64,000 nt of DNA from Semisulcospira habei (taxonomy: Eukaryota; Mollusca; Gastropoda; Semisulcospiridae). Where the stretch lies: contig BTPG01000001.1 in the NCBI GenBank assembly GCA_036245525.1, positions 183,216,663 to 183,280,662 of the forward strand. Direction: 5' to 3'. Positions 8,785-22,268 of the stretch are shown in pieces (position 1 is the first letter of the stretch; every line of letters starts with the position of its first letter). The notes under the pieces are model-generated. The model saw only the letters and a list, made by a program, of their open reading frames with translations, was not told the DNA's origin and made no database searches. Position numbers and translations under genes: made by a program.

Positions 8785-10650
8785 GACAATGCCCAAAGCC
8801 CATCAAGCTCATCAGGTTTAAGAAATGTGTTTCACACAACAGACTTACCTATATCTAATAGTAACAATGTCTATGAAGCGATAGAAAGATCTTTTTCTGT
8901 CGTACAAGATGATCTTCTTACAGGCAGTGTAAAAATTCAGATTGTTGCAAAAATAGAATTTACTAGAGTAGACGGTGAAGTGATTGTATCGTATATATCA
9001 ACAAGACAACATACAGTTAACACAAGAAGAGAATTGGAGAACGTGTTTAGAGACAGACTGTTACCTGACTTTCTTGAAGCAATTGACAAAGCAAAAATGA
9101 AGGGGTCTGGTTGGCACGAAGGTCATGTACATGAACTACAATTAAAACAGTAAAGATATCATCCTATATTAGGTAAATCATGGTTGCCACTGCCAACAGA
9201 GGTTGCAAACAAAAAGGTTGTTAATATTCAGAACAATGACCACTATTGTTTCATGTGTGTGCTTGCTAAACTACACTTTGTAAAATCAAAACCTGATCGC
9301 GTATCTAACTACACCAAATTTGTAAATGAACTCAACTTCAGCGGCATTGATTTCCCTGTTAAAATAGAAGACATAGCCTTGTTTTGAAAAATTAAATCCT
9401 GGCATATCTGTGAATGTGTTTGTGTGGGAAAATGAGTCTGTTGACAAGTTACAACCCATTAGAGTATCACCACTTGCTCCAACCTATGGTCAGCCAGAAA
9501 ATAAAACATGTTGACATGTTGCTAATCGGTGATAATGATAACTTTCACTACACAATTATCAGAAATATGTCACGTCTAATTCATAATCATACAACAAAAC
9601 ACAATGGCAAACAGGAAGTGTGTAAAAGATGTTTACAAAGGTTCTCCTCTATTAAAGTAGTGCACAAACATGTTTTACATTGTAGGTCAGCTGATGACAT
9701 ACAAACTGTACTTAAGTACCCAGATCCTGGTAGCCAAGTGTGTTTTAAGAATTATGGGAATCAGCAAAAGCTGCCGTTTGTAGTGTATGCTGATTTTGAA
9801 TCGCTGGTTGTACCATATGAAGGTCCTGTTCCAGAATCATTACCAAAGACTATAAAGTTGAGTGACCAAGTGATGTGGTCTGCATTCAGAACCTGTTATC
9901 TACAGAGGTGCAAGCGGTGAAAATGCAGCATGTCTGTTTTTAACAGAAATGAGACATCTGTATAGTCAGGTAGTACAGTATCTCACAACATATCAGATGC
10001 CTTTGGTGATGACAAAAGAAGATAAACTGAATTTTATTACAGCTGTGACATGTTGGATTTGTGATCAACCTTTAGGAGGTGATAAAGTTCTTGACCATGA
10101 TCACATAACTGGACGCTACAGAGGTGCTGCACATAACAATTGTAACTTGCTATTAAAAATAGATCCTAAGACATACAAGTTACCTATCTTTTTCCACAAT
10201 CTAAAGGGGTACGATTCACACATTATCATGCGTGCTGTAGACGGGTCTTACAAAAAACATAAGTTGTATTGCTCAGACAACTGAGAAATATTTGACCTTT
10301 AGATTGGACAACAAATTAGCATTTTATGACTCTATGCAACATTTGTCTTTAGGGTTGGCTAGTCTGTCAGACGGACTGAACTGAATATCCAATAACAAGT
10401 AAATATTTTGAGCCAGACTGTGTATCTGTACGAGTACATTGATCACTGGGTTGTGTTTGAGGAAAGGAGACTACCTCCAAAAGATACATTTTATTCAACA
10501 CTTAATGGTAAAGGTATTTCTGACTCTGATTACCAGCATGCACTTGATGCGTGGGGTAAATTAGGGTGTCAAACGATTGGTGACTTTCATGACCAGTACT
10601 TGAAAGCAGACGTTTGCTTGCTAGCAGATGTATTTGAAAGTTACCGTGAA
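8779..10650 (+). pseudogene. Polinton family-B DNA polymerase, exonuclease half only
   Basis: The gene starts with the ATG at 8779 and decays through an in-frame TAA at 9151-9153, a shift near 9387, a return shift near 9900 and a TGA at 10282-10284. In order, the visible parts are an N-terminal region, a zinc-finger-like stretch (CKRCLQRF), exonuclease motif I (YADFESL, near 9787), an HNH/endonuclease-VII-like insert (CWICDQ; LDHDHITGRY; NNCNL), exonuclease motif II (HNLKGYDSH) and a motif-III-like YLKADVCLLADVF. The match stops near 10650 and no polymerase palm motifs follow, so the catalytic half is missing. Such protein-primed polymerases copy Polinton DNA. This copy cannot function. Confidence 0.8.
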
Positions 10651-13600
10651 AAGGGTATGGGTATAGGGCATGGCAGCTGGTTACAGGCCTCTTCCAGCTT
10701 GTTGTCACCAGACAACAGGGTCAATGAGGATGCCTGGGTGTTGTCTTTTGGGCTGCCCTAAGATACACAAGGAAATAGCCTTGGGTCTGAAAGCTCATTT
10801 TTCATCAGTGTCAGTGTCATGGTAACTGTTTTAAGTTGTCCAGCCCACCAGAAGTCAGTTTGACTGTATTGCATGCGTGTGTAAACTTGGAAAAACAGAA
10901 AAAGTAGGGGGGTAGGCAATGGAAAAATATGACAAAAACCACTTTCATGTGCCTGTGTCTCAAATGCAACATTTCTGAAGATCAGATATATTACTTGATG
11001 TACATGCCAATTTTGGAGGCATTCTGACCATATCTAGGCTGTTTTTCATGGCATCAGATATGCATGATCCAACACGTCAGCAGCGTTGTGAACGCCACAT
11101 CAAGGCACTTCACATAATGGGCCATAACTTAAAGATGCAGCAACGTTCAAGGGTGTCACTTTGGATTTGACTTAGCTATTGTCTAAGGGTTGCACTGATA
11201 GCAGATTGAATGGTGTTCAGGTGGGACAAGTGTCTCTGACAGGTCACGGTATACATTTAAATTGGGAAGTTCAGGCAGTAAGAGGTCCCGTGTTTTTAAA
11301 AATAATTTTTGCCTTGTTTGAAAATTTGCAGTTGGGCTGAATGTGGGAATTTGCTGGAAATTTGTGGTTAGCTGAGAGGAGACATGTTTGGTGCTTTGAT
11401 TCATACCATCCTGAGCTTATCCAGTGGACATTTGTGGGCCTATGCTGAGTTGCCTTTGGCGTAGTGATTTGAGGGGCACGCTGATTTCAGCTGTGCTTGG
11501 GTGTGGGGTTGGTAAGGAACCAGTTTCATAGCCAAGAAATGAGACGGGTCATGTGCTGTTTTTTTTTTTGGTATTTTATGCATGGCAAATGTGCAGCTGG
11601 TGGGCGGTAGTGCTTTTTAGGGAATTGAACAATTAGGGGATGACTGGGATTGACTAAGGCTCAGAGACTGGACAGTACGGAAACACCACTGTGGTCCGTG
11701 GCCTGCAGACAGTTTTGTCATGGGGTACTTAGTGCATTTGAGTGTTGTGAAAAACGCTAACTCTTAATTTTTTAAGAATTGCTGAAAATGTTTCTCCTGT
11801 GATGTGCTCCGCGTGGATTTTTTGTTCTGGCAGAAAAGTTCTTTGTTCATACTTGGACCAACAATAATATGCTGCAAGAGGCTAACAGATAACAGTGTGT
11901 GAAACGGGGGCGTAACCTAATTGCTCTGTGTGGCCAGTCAATCTTCCGTCGGAACGTAGGAGACCACACATTCAAGTGCAGAAGCCTGTCACGTAACAGA
12001 TGTGACATGTTTTTTTTTTTAAATTTTTCCCAAGTCGTTTTTTTTGTAATAAATCGAGGTCGCCGACCTCTGCAAATAGCCTTAGGTTAGGAAAGTTGAT
12101 AAATGTATTGTAAACGTAAGCGTAAAGCCCGTGCAGCTAGCTTAACAGTGAGCGATTACAGCGGTTGCACGCTTTCGGCAAGTAGCTTTAACCATTATAC
12201 ATGGTATAATTGGTCTATGCTTTAACCGAATAGTGTTCAGAAGTACAGTCTAGCTGCGAAATAGAAGGATATTACGTGTCAGTCAGTCGAGTTAGCTAGC
12301 TCAGTGAGGGTCTGGGTCAGGGTGCGGCCTTGTTTGGAGCCTTTGACAAGCTGTGTGAGGGTTGTGTTACCCTCCCTGCAATACCACTGCCAGTGTTCCT
12401 GGTTTTGGGTGTCCGAGAGACCAAGTGACGACGGCTGCTGCTCGACAGAAGACTCCTCCGGTTCGTGTTCGTCTTGTTTGTCTCAGTCGTCCTGTCGGAA
12501 GACTCACAAGTGATGTGAGCCCTGCTGTACTCTCGGGTGTGTAAATGTGTACATAAGTTTGGAAGAGTGTGTTCATTTATTTTGTTTAGTAATGCTTTAA
12601 TCAAGTTTTAACCATGTTTTCGGGTTAGGTTGTAATGCAGCGAGTTTCGGATTTATTTATTCATATTCGGTTGTTGTCGAGGGGTTATATTTAAAGGGCC
12701 AAGTGCGGGTTTTTTTGGGTTCTACTAATAGAATTAATTTAAAGGAAGTGAGGCGCCATGTTGTCAAAATTAATTAAAGTGGATATTTTTCAAAATATAT
12801 ATATTTATATTAGGTCTTAGATGTAATTTAATAAGATTGTCATGTGGGGTGTTTATTGGTGATTATTTCATATATTTATATGTACGTGTGAATATTTTGA
12901 TAATGTTGTTTTTTTGGGCAGTGGTAATAAAAGAAGATAAAAGTTTTTATTAGTAAAGTTAAATTTCAAAATCTAAAAGTAAACATAGTATAATAAAATA
13001 ATATAAACATGGTGAATATTAAATGTACATAGAAATCATTTTTATCATGATTTTATATTGTTTAATATGGCCAAGGCGGGTATTAGTGTACCAGCAGGAA
13101 GATAACCTCTACAGGGTGAGATGAGAGACACAACTCACATGGTTTGTGAATAAATGCAGGAAATGCGTGTTATTCTAGAATTAGCTGTGTATTGGCACTT
13201 TGACTGACAGTGCGCCTTTTTCAGTGCACTTCTCAGATTTCTTCGACTTCTTCGATTTCTTCATCTTCCATGATCATCAACGGTGACGCATCATCAGGAG
13301 CTGTACCATCGTCTGCGCGGTGGCCTTTGTCAGGAGCTGGAATGCCTTCGCTAACCAGTCCGGGTTGGCAAGTGCTTTGACATTGGGCTACAGCAGGCTG
13401 ATTCAACGAGTCCGCGCGTCGGTCACAGACGTTCGAGGGGCGACGGCAGCAGTATTGCCAGAGCAAGTACTCTGGAATCCTGAGTCAAGCTCCACCGTTC
13501 CTGTACCGGTGCAGAGTGGGAAAGCGCGGCAACAGTGCTCTTCGGGGTATTGGTAGTAATATTACATTATGAGCCACCCTGTCTAGTGGGGGACAGAGAG

Positions 13601-15808
13601 GACACTGTACAGAAACAAAGTACCCGCCTTGCATAGCCATGGTCAATTTTCATCTGTCAATCATTTTCATGTGTTAATGTGTTATATGAGTGCATGTGTG
13701 TGTATGTGTGAGGGTGTGGGGCGTTAGTGGGTCAGTTGGGGTGGTGGAGTAAGTGTAAGTAATGAAAGAGTCGATTGTTGTTTATCACTGGTGTTATGTG
13801 ATTTATTTAGAGTGGGTGGGTTTCTCGAGTGTTAGCGCTTACGGTACCCCGACTCTGTCAGGCGTGTCGTGACAAAGCCTACCTCCGCGCGCAGTTCTGA
13901 TGCACAGGCAGGGCTTCCGTTTTAGTGCGTCTGTGCGTCTATGACGCATTAGAACTCAAAAGCACATGAGTAATGAAATTGCTAAGGGCTAGTCCGACGT
14001 ACTAAAATTCAGTGCATCTGCATCCAAGACGGCGCATCATCCCGCTTGCGCCACCATGCCTTAACCTAAAAGAGGTAGGCGACAATCATTCTATTTTTAG
14101 TGACGAGTTGGTTCGTTTAACCGCTCGCTTTGGTCGCGGCTGCGTTCAGACTCTGGGGTCCGTGCGAGTGTAACTGGACGGGCAAACTGTTAGTTTGGCG
14201 GCGTGTGGTGTCAGCATGTTTTTACAAAGTGAGCGCTACATGTTGAACGCGTTACTTGCTGTGACGTCACCATTCATACTATTATGGGATATGGCATCGT
14301 GCGTTTCACTTTCGATCTTGAACGAAGTTGTGAATGGTGGAGAAAAAGCAAAGAAACTGGAATGCTTCGGATTCAAATCCGGCACCCTCTCAGTGATCAT
14401 CGTGATAATCGCTTGAAGAAAGTTGCACTTCGACACCGCCGGCTCAATGGACAAGCGACAGTACCAGAAATGATACCCCTGGCAATGGCACCGCCGCTGC
14501 GACTCGCAGTTTTCAGAGTTCATGGCTGCGTGTATTTCCATGAGCACGACGGCACACGGATGACATGTGTAATGTGCATGGAGGCGAACTCAAAAAGCAA
14601 GTCCGCCACGTAAATTTAAACATAAATAAGTTTGTCAGTTTTTATCGTGGTCGATCCATCTTCTGGTATACAGGTTTTAGGCAAAAGCTGTAAAATTGGA
14701 CAAATATGTCTTTCATTTTAAATGGGTTGAAACCAACTTTTAAGTACATTAGTTCGCACGCACACACACACACACACACACATGGACACAAAAGCCTCAG
14801 AGTGGGTTACCTACCATTTTATGTGAAAATGGGTTCCCATATTTCTATTTATTCTAGGGCTCTGGAGTTGATGCGAATGTTTAGAACTCGCCTTATAACT
14901 AAGCTCTACAACTTAAAATAAAATAGACATTTTCTAGAAACGGAGCCACTAGATAGAGAAAAAAATGGGTTTCTACCAATGAAGTGGGTGCCTCTCGCAC
15001 AAAAACGGGCATTACAGTCAAAATGGGTGTCCTTATCAACTCATTCATTTTAGCATGAACTATCTCGAGAAAATTAGGTGTCTGTAATAAGGTAAAGTTC
15101 ACGGAATATTTGATGCTTCTTTTCCACATTTATTTGATTGTTGTCATTTTTTTTCCAACTTAATGTGTATTCCTTCTTTTTCCTGCATTGCAACACACGG
15201 TGAACAAATACCTCACTAAACATACCTCGGGTTGATTTTGTTATGATTGTTTGTGGGGGGGGGGGGGGGGGAGGGCTCATCACTTTTGGTTTTATAGAGC
15301 TGATGAATGCTCTTATGAATGAAAGATTTTCATTATCCCTGGAGTCGGGTCATTTCAGAGGCGCGCACCCAGTTGCACGTCAAACCACTCACAAATATAA
15401 ATTTGGAGTGCACCAGATGGATCCAGTTGGCCAAGTCCCACATTCCACACTATAGGACAGCTAAGACTGAGAAGCAATCGCAGCGTTTATGGCGCGGTAC
15501 AAGGTTTAAAACTAAGAAACTGTTGTTTTTAGAAGCGTGTCGGGGAACAGTTTTTATTAAAACTGTTTTAAAACCTCTTTAAACTCAACTTTTGTTAATG
15601 TTAAAAGTGTTTTCATTTACAGGTGTGTCCTAACTGTTATGCATCTATTCCAACGTAATAGTGCTGGATATTTTTCCCATTGTCGCCTTCTCTCTTCGCT
15701 CAGCACTCGACTTTCCAGTCCTTCCCTCAAACGGGCAGCATTCACACAAACAATACTATTACACCCTTTGGCAACATTAGTTTTTTTCCTCTGACCTAGC
15801 ATTGTATC
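10651..15808. other. Non-coding DNA with no recognisable gene
   Basis: Five kilobases downstream of the truncated polymerase contain only short frames without family resemblance. A leftward frame at 13466-13233 ends in an acidic run (MEDEEIEEVEEI), but nothing else supports it as a gene. (CA)n lies at about 14759-14782, followed by sequence related in reverse orientation to about 19690-19990 (shared ACACAAAAGCC and AAAATGGGT motifs). A G-run lies at about 15254-15270. Confidence 0.5.
15797..15808. repeat. Target site duplication, left, of LINE copy 1
   Basis: TAGCATTGTATC is repeated exactly at 19052-19063, directly after the 3' end of the element. Confidence 0.85.
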
Positions 15809-18800
15809 CCTCGCGCTGGGACCATATGGCGTTGAGGCGCGTCCCCTGGGTGGTGGATAGGGGGTCCCTCGTGAGAGGGGTGCACCGAATGAAATAAGGT
15901 GCCGTGAACCAACATGGTCTAAGGGAAGGTGACCCTGACAGAAAACCCCTGGTCCTCCTAGTAAGGGGGTTGGGCGTGGGGGTAGCTTCCCCACCCTGCA
16001 AAAAAGGAAATGGCTACAAAAACGCCGACGAAAAGACTAACAGTAATTCCTTTCCTGGAGGAGGAAGGTTCTTCTACCAGAAGACTTATGACGTCCTGTG
16101 GTGAAAGCCGGAAGTCTTCGGAAGCCACAGGACCGAGCCGCCTCTCTATCCAGGGATACAACCATGGGCACATGGAACGTCGAGACCATGTACCAGAGCG
16201 GCAAGGCCGCCCAGATAGCAGCGGAAATGCAAAAGTACAACCTTTCCCTGCTAGGTATCGGTGAAGCCAGATGGACGCAGTCTGGCCAGAAAAGGCTGTT
16301 AAGTGGGGAGATGATTCTGTATTCAGGTCATGAAGAGGAGAGGGTGTAGCATTCATGCTGTCACCAGTGGCACAGAGAGCGCTGATGGGCTGGGAACCTC
16401 TTGGGCCAAGAATTATCACAGCAGCCTTTAGAACCAAGAAAAAGCTCAAGCTGAACGTCATCCAGTGATGCGCCCACTAATGACAGTGACGAGGAAGAGA
16501 AACAAGAGTTCTACGACCGACTCCAGAGTGCCTTGGACAAATGTGCGGAGCGAGACATCACCATCGTCATGGGCGATTTTAATGCCAAAATAGGGGAGGA
16601 CAACACTGGATACGAAGAGGTGATGGGGAGACAGGGACTAGGCTCGGAGATGAGTGAGAACGGGGAGAGGTTTGTAGACTTTTGTGCTCTAAACCGACTT
16701 GTCATTGGAGGCAGCATCTTCCCACACAGAAGAATACACAAAGCAACTTGGGTCTCACCTGACCATACAACAGAGAACCAAATAGACCATATCTGCATTA
16801 GCAAGAAATTTAGAAGATCCCTTTAAGATGTTCGAGTGAGGAGGGGAGCAGATGTCGCCTCCGACCACCATCTGCTTACCTTAAGAATGAAGCTCAAGCT
16901 AAAGAAAAGCCGCACAGAGACAACAAAAATGTAGGCCTCCTGAGAGAAACTGGAGTTAGAGAAGAGTTCAAACTGGTGCTGTCCAACCGGTTTCAAGCGC
17001 TACAGGAGCTAGTAAATGAAGAGGAGGCGGTCACCACAGAGCAGCAGTGGAAGGCAGAGAGGCGCTGAACTCAACCTGCAAAGACACTGTAGGGTTCAGG
17101 AAACACCATCACAAGGACTGGCTGTCGGCACTGACCTTGAAGAAGATAGAAGTGAGGAAGAAGAAGAAAGCAGCTGTCAACAACAGTCGCACGAGAGCAG
17201 CCAAAGTAAGGGCACAGGGGGAATACTCAGAAGCCAACCGCGAGGTGAAGAGTAGTATCAGGGCAGACAAGAGGGCCTACACAGACAGCCTGGCAGCAGA
17301 GGCAGAAAAGGCAGCAGGCAGCGGCAACATGAAACAGCTCTACGACATTACCAGAAGATTGTCAGGCAAGTATGGCCATACAGAAAGACCAGTAAAAGAC
17401 AAAGAAGGCAAGCCTATTGCAGACAGAGCAGACCAACTCGAGAGATGGGCCGAGTATTTTGAAGAGTTACTGAACAGACCTAGCCCACCCGACCCCCCAG
17501 ACATCCAGCCGGCAGAGACCGACCTACCCATCAGCTGTGACAGACCCAGCCGGGAAGAGATCAGAAGAGCAGTGGCATTCTTGAAGAACGGCAAAGCAGC
17601 AGGCCCAGATGGCATCCCAGCGGAGTCTCTGAAAGCAGACCTAGAGACAACAGTGGAGATGCTGTACCCACTGTTTGGAAAAATCTGGGAAGAGGAGGTG
17701 ATGCCGGCTAACTGGAAGGAGGGGGTACCTAATCAAGCTTCCCAAGAAAGGCGACCTCAGCAAGTGTTCCAACTACAGAGGAATCACCTTGCTGTCAGTA
17801 CCAGGAAAGGACTTCAACAGGATCATCCTGGAGAGAATGAAGAGCTCCGTTGACCCCCAGCTGAGAGACCAGCAAGCAGGATTCAGGAAGAACCGATCAT
17901 GTACAGACCAGATCGCCACTCTCCGCATCATCGTGGAACAGTCTCTGGAGTACGTCAACTTTGTGGATTATGAGAAAGCATTTGACAGTGTGGACCGAGA
18001 GACTCTGTGGAAACTCCTAATGACACTACGGTGTACCCACAAAGCTCGTCCGCCTGATCAAGAGCAGCTACGATGGCATGACATGTCGCGTAATCCACGA
18101 AGGGCAGTTCACCAGGGAGCTCCAGGTCAGAACCGGTGTCGGGCAGGGGTGTCTGCTGTCTCCGTTCCTCTTCCTACTGGCCATAGACTGGGTCATGAAG
18201 ATGACCACAGAGCACAGACGAAGTGGAATACAGTGGACACTGTGGACACAGCTTGAAGACCTCGATTTTGCAGACGACTTGGCATTACTGTCCCACACTC
18301 ATCAACAAATGCAGGACAAGACCACGAGGCTTGCTGACATCTCGTCCCAAGTGGGCCTCACCATTCACAAACAGAAAACAAAGACAATGAGGCTGAACGC
18401 AACCAGGGAAGAACCAGTCTTGCTTGCTGGCACCCCATTGGAGGAGGTGGAGTCCTTCACCTATCTCGGGAGCATCATAGACAAAAAAGGCGGCACTGAT
18501 GCAGATGTCAGAGCACGAATCGGTAAAGCCAGAGCAGCCTTTCTCCAGTTGAAAAAAGTGTGGAGTTCCATAGAGCTGTCACAACACACCAAAGTCCGGA
18601 TTTTCAACTCCAATGTAAAAGCAGTTCTCTTATATGGAGCAGAGACTTGGAGATTGACAAAAACCAGTCAACAGAGTACAGACCTTCATGAACAGTTGCC
18701 TTAGAAGAATTTTGAAAATCCACTGGCCAGAGAAGATCAGCAACGTCAGACTCTGGGAGAGAACAGAGCAGATAACAGCAGAGAATGAAATTGGGCGAAG

Positions 18801-19051
18801 AAGATGGGGATGGATCGGTCACAGTCTGAGAAAGCTAGCTTCCAGTATCACTAGGCAGGCATTGTCATGGAACCCCCAGGCAAAGAGGAAAAGAGGTAGG
18901 CCGAGAAACTCCTGGCGTCGAGACCTCCAAGCAGACATCAAGAGACTGGGAACCACCTGGAGTAGAATCGAAGGAGAAGCACAGGACAGGAGTTGCTGGA
19001 GGTCTCTCGTCGACGGCCTATACCCGGGTAGGGGTGACAGGCGTAAGTAAG
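15809..19051 (+). mobile_element. Non-LTR retrotransposon (RTE-like), copy 1, degraded
   Basis: The element starts CCTCGCGCTGGGACC and ends in a short GTAAGTAAG tail, between 12-bp direct repeats. It matches the minus-strand copy at 51428-54727 over its whole length. It encodes an APE-type endonuclease (TMGTWNVETMYQSGK; GDFNAKIG) and a reverse transcriptase (GKAAGPDGIPAES; FADDLALLSH), followed by a C-terminal GRPRNSWRRD region. Several small deletions and frameshifts break the frame, for example near 16340, 16465, 17050, 17730 and 17955. The in-frame TAA at 16823-16825, before the SDHHLL endonuclease motif, is shared with copy 2. Clade assignment near RTE is inferred from the endonuclease and the short repeat tail. 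Confidence 0.85.
17047..19050 (+). pseudogene. Reverse transcriptase of LINE copy 1, frameshifted
   Basis: The frames 17047-17853, 17789-18256, 18078-18704 and 18688-19050 together cover the reverse transcriptase and C-terminal region. They include YEKAFDSVDRETLWKLL near 17970, GVGQGCLLSPFLF near 18140 and the catalytic FADD motif near 18268. They lie in different frames because of single-base and short deletions. No working polymerase can be made. Confidence 0.8.
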
Positions 19052-19063
19052 TAGCATTGTATC

Positions 19064-20059
19064 GAAAGATGGTCCATCCAAGCCTGCACTTTTCATACTG
19101 CACTAAACGACCGACTGCAGCAGACGACGCATGTAACACTGTGTGACGTCATTTGCATTCAATCAATTTGTGCATACAATCCAACAGGAGTTGCAGTCGA
19201 AACGAAAGCATAACACCAACAAACCCACAAACAATGCAACAGGTTGAATCAAAAGGTTGGGCAGGACACGAGATGACAGCAGCCTCACCCAAAGTCTATA
19301 AGTCCTCTCTCGCACTGCGCACTCATACAATCACTTCACAGCAACCGGCGCACGTGTATATATATATAGGCTAAGTCGCTGGTGAACGAATACATCGCTC
19401 TCAAATTTATCACTAGACATGACCTCACACCATATCACCCCGGAAGCACAACACGTTTTTTAACAAAACAACCACACCCTCAAATAACGAACCTCATTTT
19501 GTATCAACATAAACAATTTACTCCCTCGAACAACTAAAATACCACCCCCCCCCCCCCACCACCACCACCACCACCACCCACCCACCCTTCCTTTTGTACC
19601 TCTCCATTTCACTTCGGCTCAATGATGCAGTCGACCCATATCAGCTATTAAGTTATTTATAGCTGAGAAGGGTGATGTCGCGCACACACGCCCATTTTAG
19701 GGGTTTCAGTTGTGCACACACACACACTGTTGGGACAAGTTCAAACACACTAGAGGCGTGTCTGTTAAGCACAAAAGTGCATGTGTTAACGCCAAAATGA
19801 GAAAAACGACTTTTTATATATTTTTTATGAATCTTTACCGCAAGACAATGCAGCAACAACCCTCAGAAAAAATGGGTGTCTGACTTGGGCACCCAGAATT
19901 TTACACACACCCATTTCCCATAAGGATGGTAAAGACAGTCACCCATTCTAGGGCTTTTGTGTACACACACACACACACACACACACACAGTCACATAAAA
20001 ATGATCCCACCACCCGCACGATCAATCTTGATATTGTGTTGCTGACTGATAAAAGCAAT
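19064..20059. other. Non-coding, simple-repeat-rich
   Basis: A C-run followed by (CCA)n lies at about 19548-19590, and (CA)n at about 19964-19990. The sequence between about 19690 and 19990 is related in reverse to 14759-15060. No gene is seen. Confidence 0.5.
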
Positions 20060-21260
20060 GCCATCAATAGGCAAATGCCACCCATCTCCAAAGGGCATAG
20101 ATCTTGATTTAACCCCACAGACCATATGTGGATTAGATGTAACATGTGACCCTTGTGACAAAGAGATGACTTCTGCACCAGCGAAATCCATGTTTTCTCA
20201 AAATTTAGTTAGTTTTCACACAGATGTCAAACACCCGTGACCCTTGACCTTTATGATATAGAGTTGACTGAACTAGTATACATTATTACATAGGAAGGTC
20301 TTATCATCATCAGCTACCTTTGTGCCAAATTTGATTGAAAATTTTGCAACTACAATTCTTTCCACAAGAAACTTACTTACGCCTGTCGCCCCTCCCCGGG
20401 TATAGGCCGTCGACGAGAGACCTCCAGCGACTCCTTTCCACAAGAAAGGCAAAGTCATTATGGGTCACATGGACAAGCGATATACTTTTTTGTGTGACCT
20501 TTGTGACAATAAGTAAAGGACTGGCTTTCGCACCAGCAAAGTCCATGTTTTCTCAAAATGCAAGTATTTTTCACACATGTACAGCCCCACCTTGACATTT
20601 GCAATGAGTTAAGTAAATTAGTATGCACAGGATGGTCTTATCATCAGCAACCTTTGTGCCAAATTTGATTTGTGCCAAATTTAATTGAAAATTTTGTGAA
20701 TACCTACAATTTTATCAAAAATTGACATTTTACACACATTTGCAAGCCTGTGACCCTCTCCAAAGGTTATCCAAATCAGAATGCATAGGTAGCAAGTTTG
20801 GGTTTGAAGTTGTGAGCAGTATTTGAGAAAAAAAATCTTTTGTCAAAATATGGCTAGTTTGGACCTCTTTCCTGAGCTTTTGTGACCCTTGACCTTTCCG
20901 AGCAATCAACCAAATTAGTATGAATTGAAAGGTCTTACCCTCAGGTATCTTAATACCAAGTTTGGGTTCGAAGTTGTTAATAATATATGAGAAAAAAAAA
21001 TTATGTCAAAATGTAGCTATTTTTGACCTATTTCCTGAGCCCCTGTGACCTTCCCCTTTGTGAGAGGTCACTCAAATTGGTATGTTTGGAAAGGTCTTGC
21101 CACAAAGTATCCTTGGGCCAAGTTGGAAGACTGTGGCTTGAGTAGTCTCCGAGCCAACGTTAAAGTTTTCGGCAACGACGACAGCATACGGACGACCGGA
21201 CACACAGAGCACCACTGAACCAAAATAATAGACTAACTTTCGCTTCACACGTCGGCCAAC
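20060..21260 (+). repeat. Degenerate repeat with recurring TGTGACC...GGTCTTATCATCAG units
   Basis: Several diverged units follow one another. Each combines a TGTGACC/GACCTTT motif, then AAGGTCTTA, then a motif like CCTTTGTGCCAAATTTGAT and a TTTTCACACA stretch. Units can be traced near 20220, 20570, 20750, 20870 and 21040, with spacing of roughly 130-350 bp. An inverted unit lies at about 23750-23990. The block ends against the truncated Polinton integrase near 21285. Confidence 0.5.
20372..20433 (-). mobile_element. 62-bp, 5'-truncated insertion of the RTE-like LINE
   Basis: The sequence from CTTACTTACGCCTGTC to CTCCAGCGACTC is the 3' end of the LINE found at 15.8 kb and 51.4 kb, in minus orientation. 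It is flanked by an exact 14-bp duplication, CTTTCCACAAGAAA, at 20358-20371 and 20434-20447. The perfect duplication shows a complete but extremely short target-primed insertion. Confidence 0.85.
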
Positions 21261-21284
21261 ACTAAAAAAGTGAATGCGGTCCTT

Positions 21285-21852
21285 AGAATACTGATAGCTG
21301 AAAAGTCTCTCTGATAATTGTTTGTTAAAGTTTTCAACAATTCACGCCCGGTATACCTCGCCGCACTAGCACTCCATGCTTTGCAAATAATTGATTAACT
21401 GCACCTTTAAATTCAGATCCGTCATCAACTTGACAAGCCTGGGAAATTTTAAAGGACCTCGACTATAAATTTTTGTTAACGCAGTGGCTACTGTTAAAGC
21501 ATTTTTGTCAGTTTTGGCTTCGGCGTCCTTGTACCTTGAAGCTTATGTCGACAACAGTTAATGCATACTTGTATCGTTTTTTCCTAATTGTACCATGCGG
21601 CAGGAATAGAAGATCCAGTTGATGGGTGTCATTAGGGGTAGTATTTTCAAAATGAGGTCTTGTTATTTTTCTTGGAGCAGGTAAATAAATTTGCCAAATA
21701 GCCTGTTTTTGCAGCCATTGTTTTATTTGGTCAAGTGTGACATCACCACCCACAGCAGCATGTAATTTCTCTATCGCAGTTTACCCTTTTCAGTAGCCAA
21801 TTGGAGAGTAATATATTTTTGATAGCTTAGCTCCGGCTCCGACGTCGGTCAT
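21285..21852 (-). pseudogene. Polinton integrase (retroviral-type, rve fold), copy 2, broken
   Basis: The gene starts with an ATG at 21852-21850, overlapping the preceding gene by 26 bases. Two in-frame stops lie soon after the start (GY-stop-KG-stop), then a frame at 21753-21508 holds the N-terminal part (WLQKQAIWQIYLPAPRKI) and the first catalytic Asp in LDLLFLPHG. The frame then shifts into RYKDAEAKTDKNA, later into DDGSEFKGAVNQL (second Asp), and finally into GIVENFNKQLSERLFSYQYS (catalytic Glu). A few codons before the last piece are deleted. The match ends near 21285 at a different repeat. Polinton integrases insert the element into host DNA. This copy is clearly dead. Confidence 0.8.
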
Positions 21853-22260
21853 TTTTTCTAGCAATAAAAACTCCTGTAAAATAAACAAATGTCATTCCAA
21901 CTAAAACAAAAATAATTTCTCCGTTTCTTTGTTGTGTGCTTGGTTGGTAGTAATCACTAAGTTTCGGCTGTGGAATGGACATGTCTTCGCCAGTAACAAG
22001 GAAATATTCTTTGATCGCGTCATCGACATTTGAAAATGTATGCTGTGCGTGACCTTCAAGCCTGAGTTTTTCATTGATGAAATCAGTTTTTCTATTCTTT
22101 GCTTCTTGTACTCTTGCTGAGCTTGTGCAGACGCCTCATTGTGTCACTTCATTTCTTCTGCAGATTCCTCTCTGCCCACTTTTGAAAAGAGATAGCTTGA
22201 TCCACTGAAAGCAAGTGCATTAACAACAGCCCCGCCAATCATAACAGCTATAGTTGCCAT
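21827..22260 (-). pseudogene. Polinton membrane-associated protein, copy 2, broken
   Basis: The frame starts with an ATG at 22260-22258 and has a small-residue-rich hydrophobic start (MIGGAVVNALAFSGSSYLF). A TGA after about 37 codons and a later frameshift near 22040 break it. The C-terminal end (IFVLVGMTFVYFTGVF) is a second hydrophobic segment before a basic tail and a TAA at 21829-21827. Such a two-anchor protein encoded just upstream of, and overlapping, the integrase is a regular Polinton feature. Its function is not established. Confidence 0.65.
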
Positions 22261-22268
22261 ATTTTTTA

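Noticed and set aside
13233..13556. Overlapping frames with an acidic C-terminus
   Set aside because: Two unrelated frames overlap on opposite strands, and neither has a family motif or supporting context.
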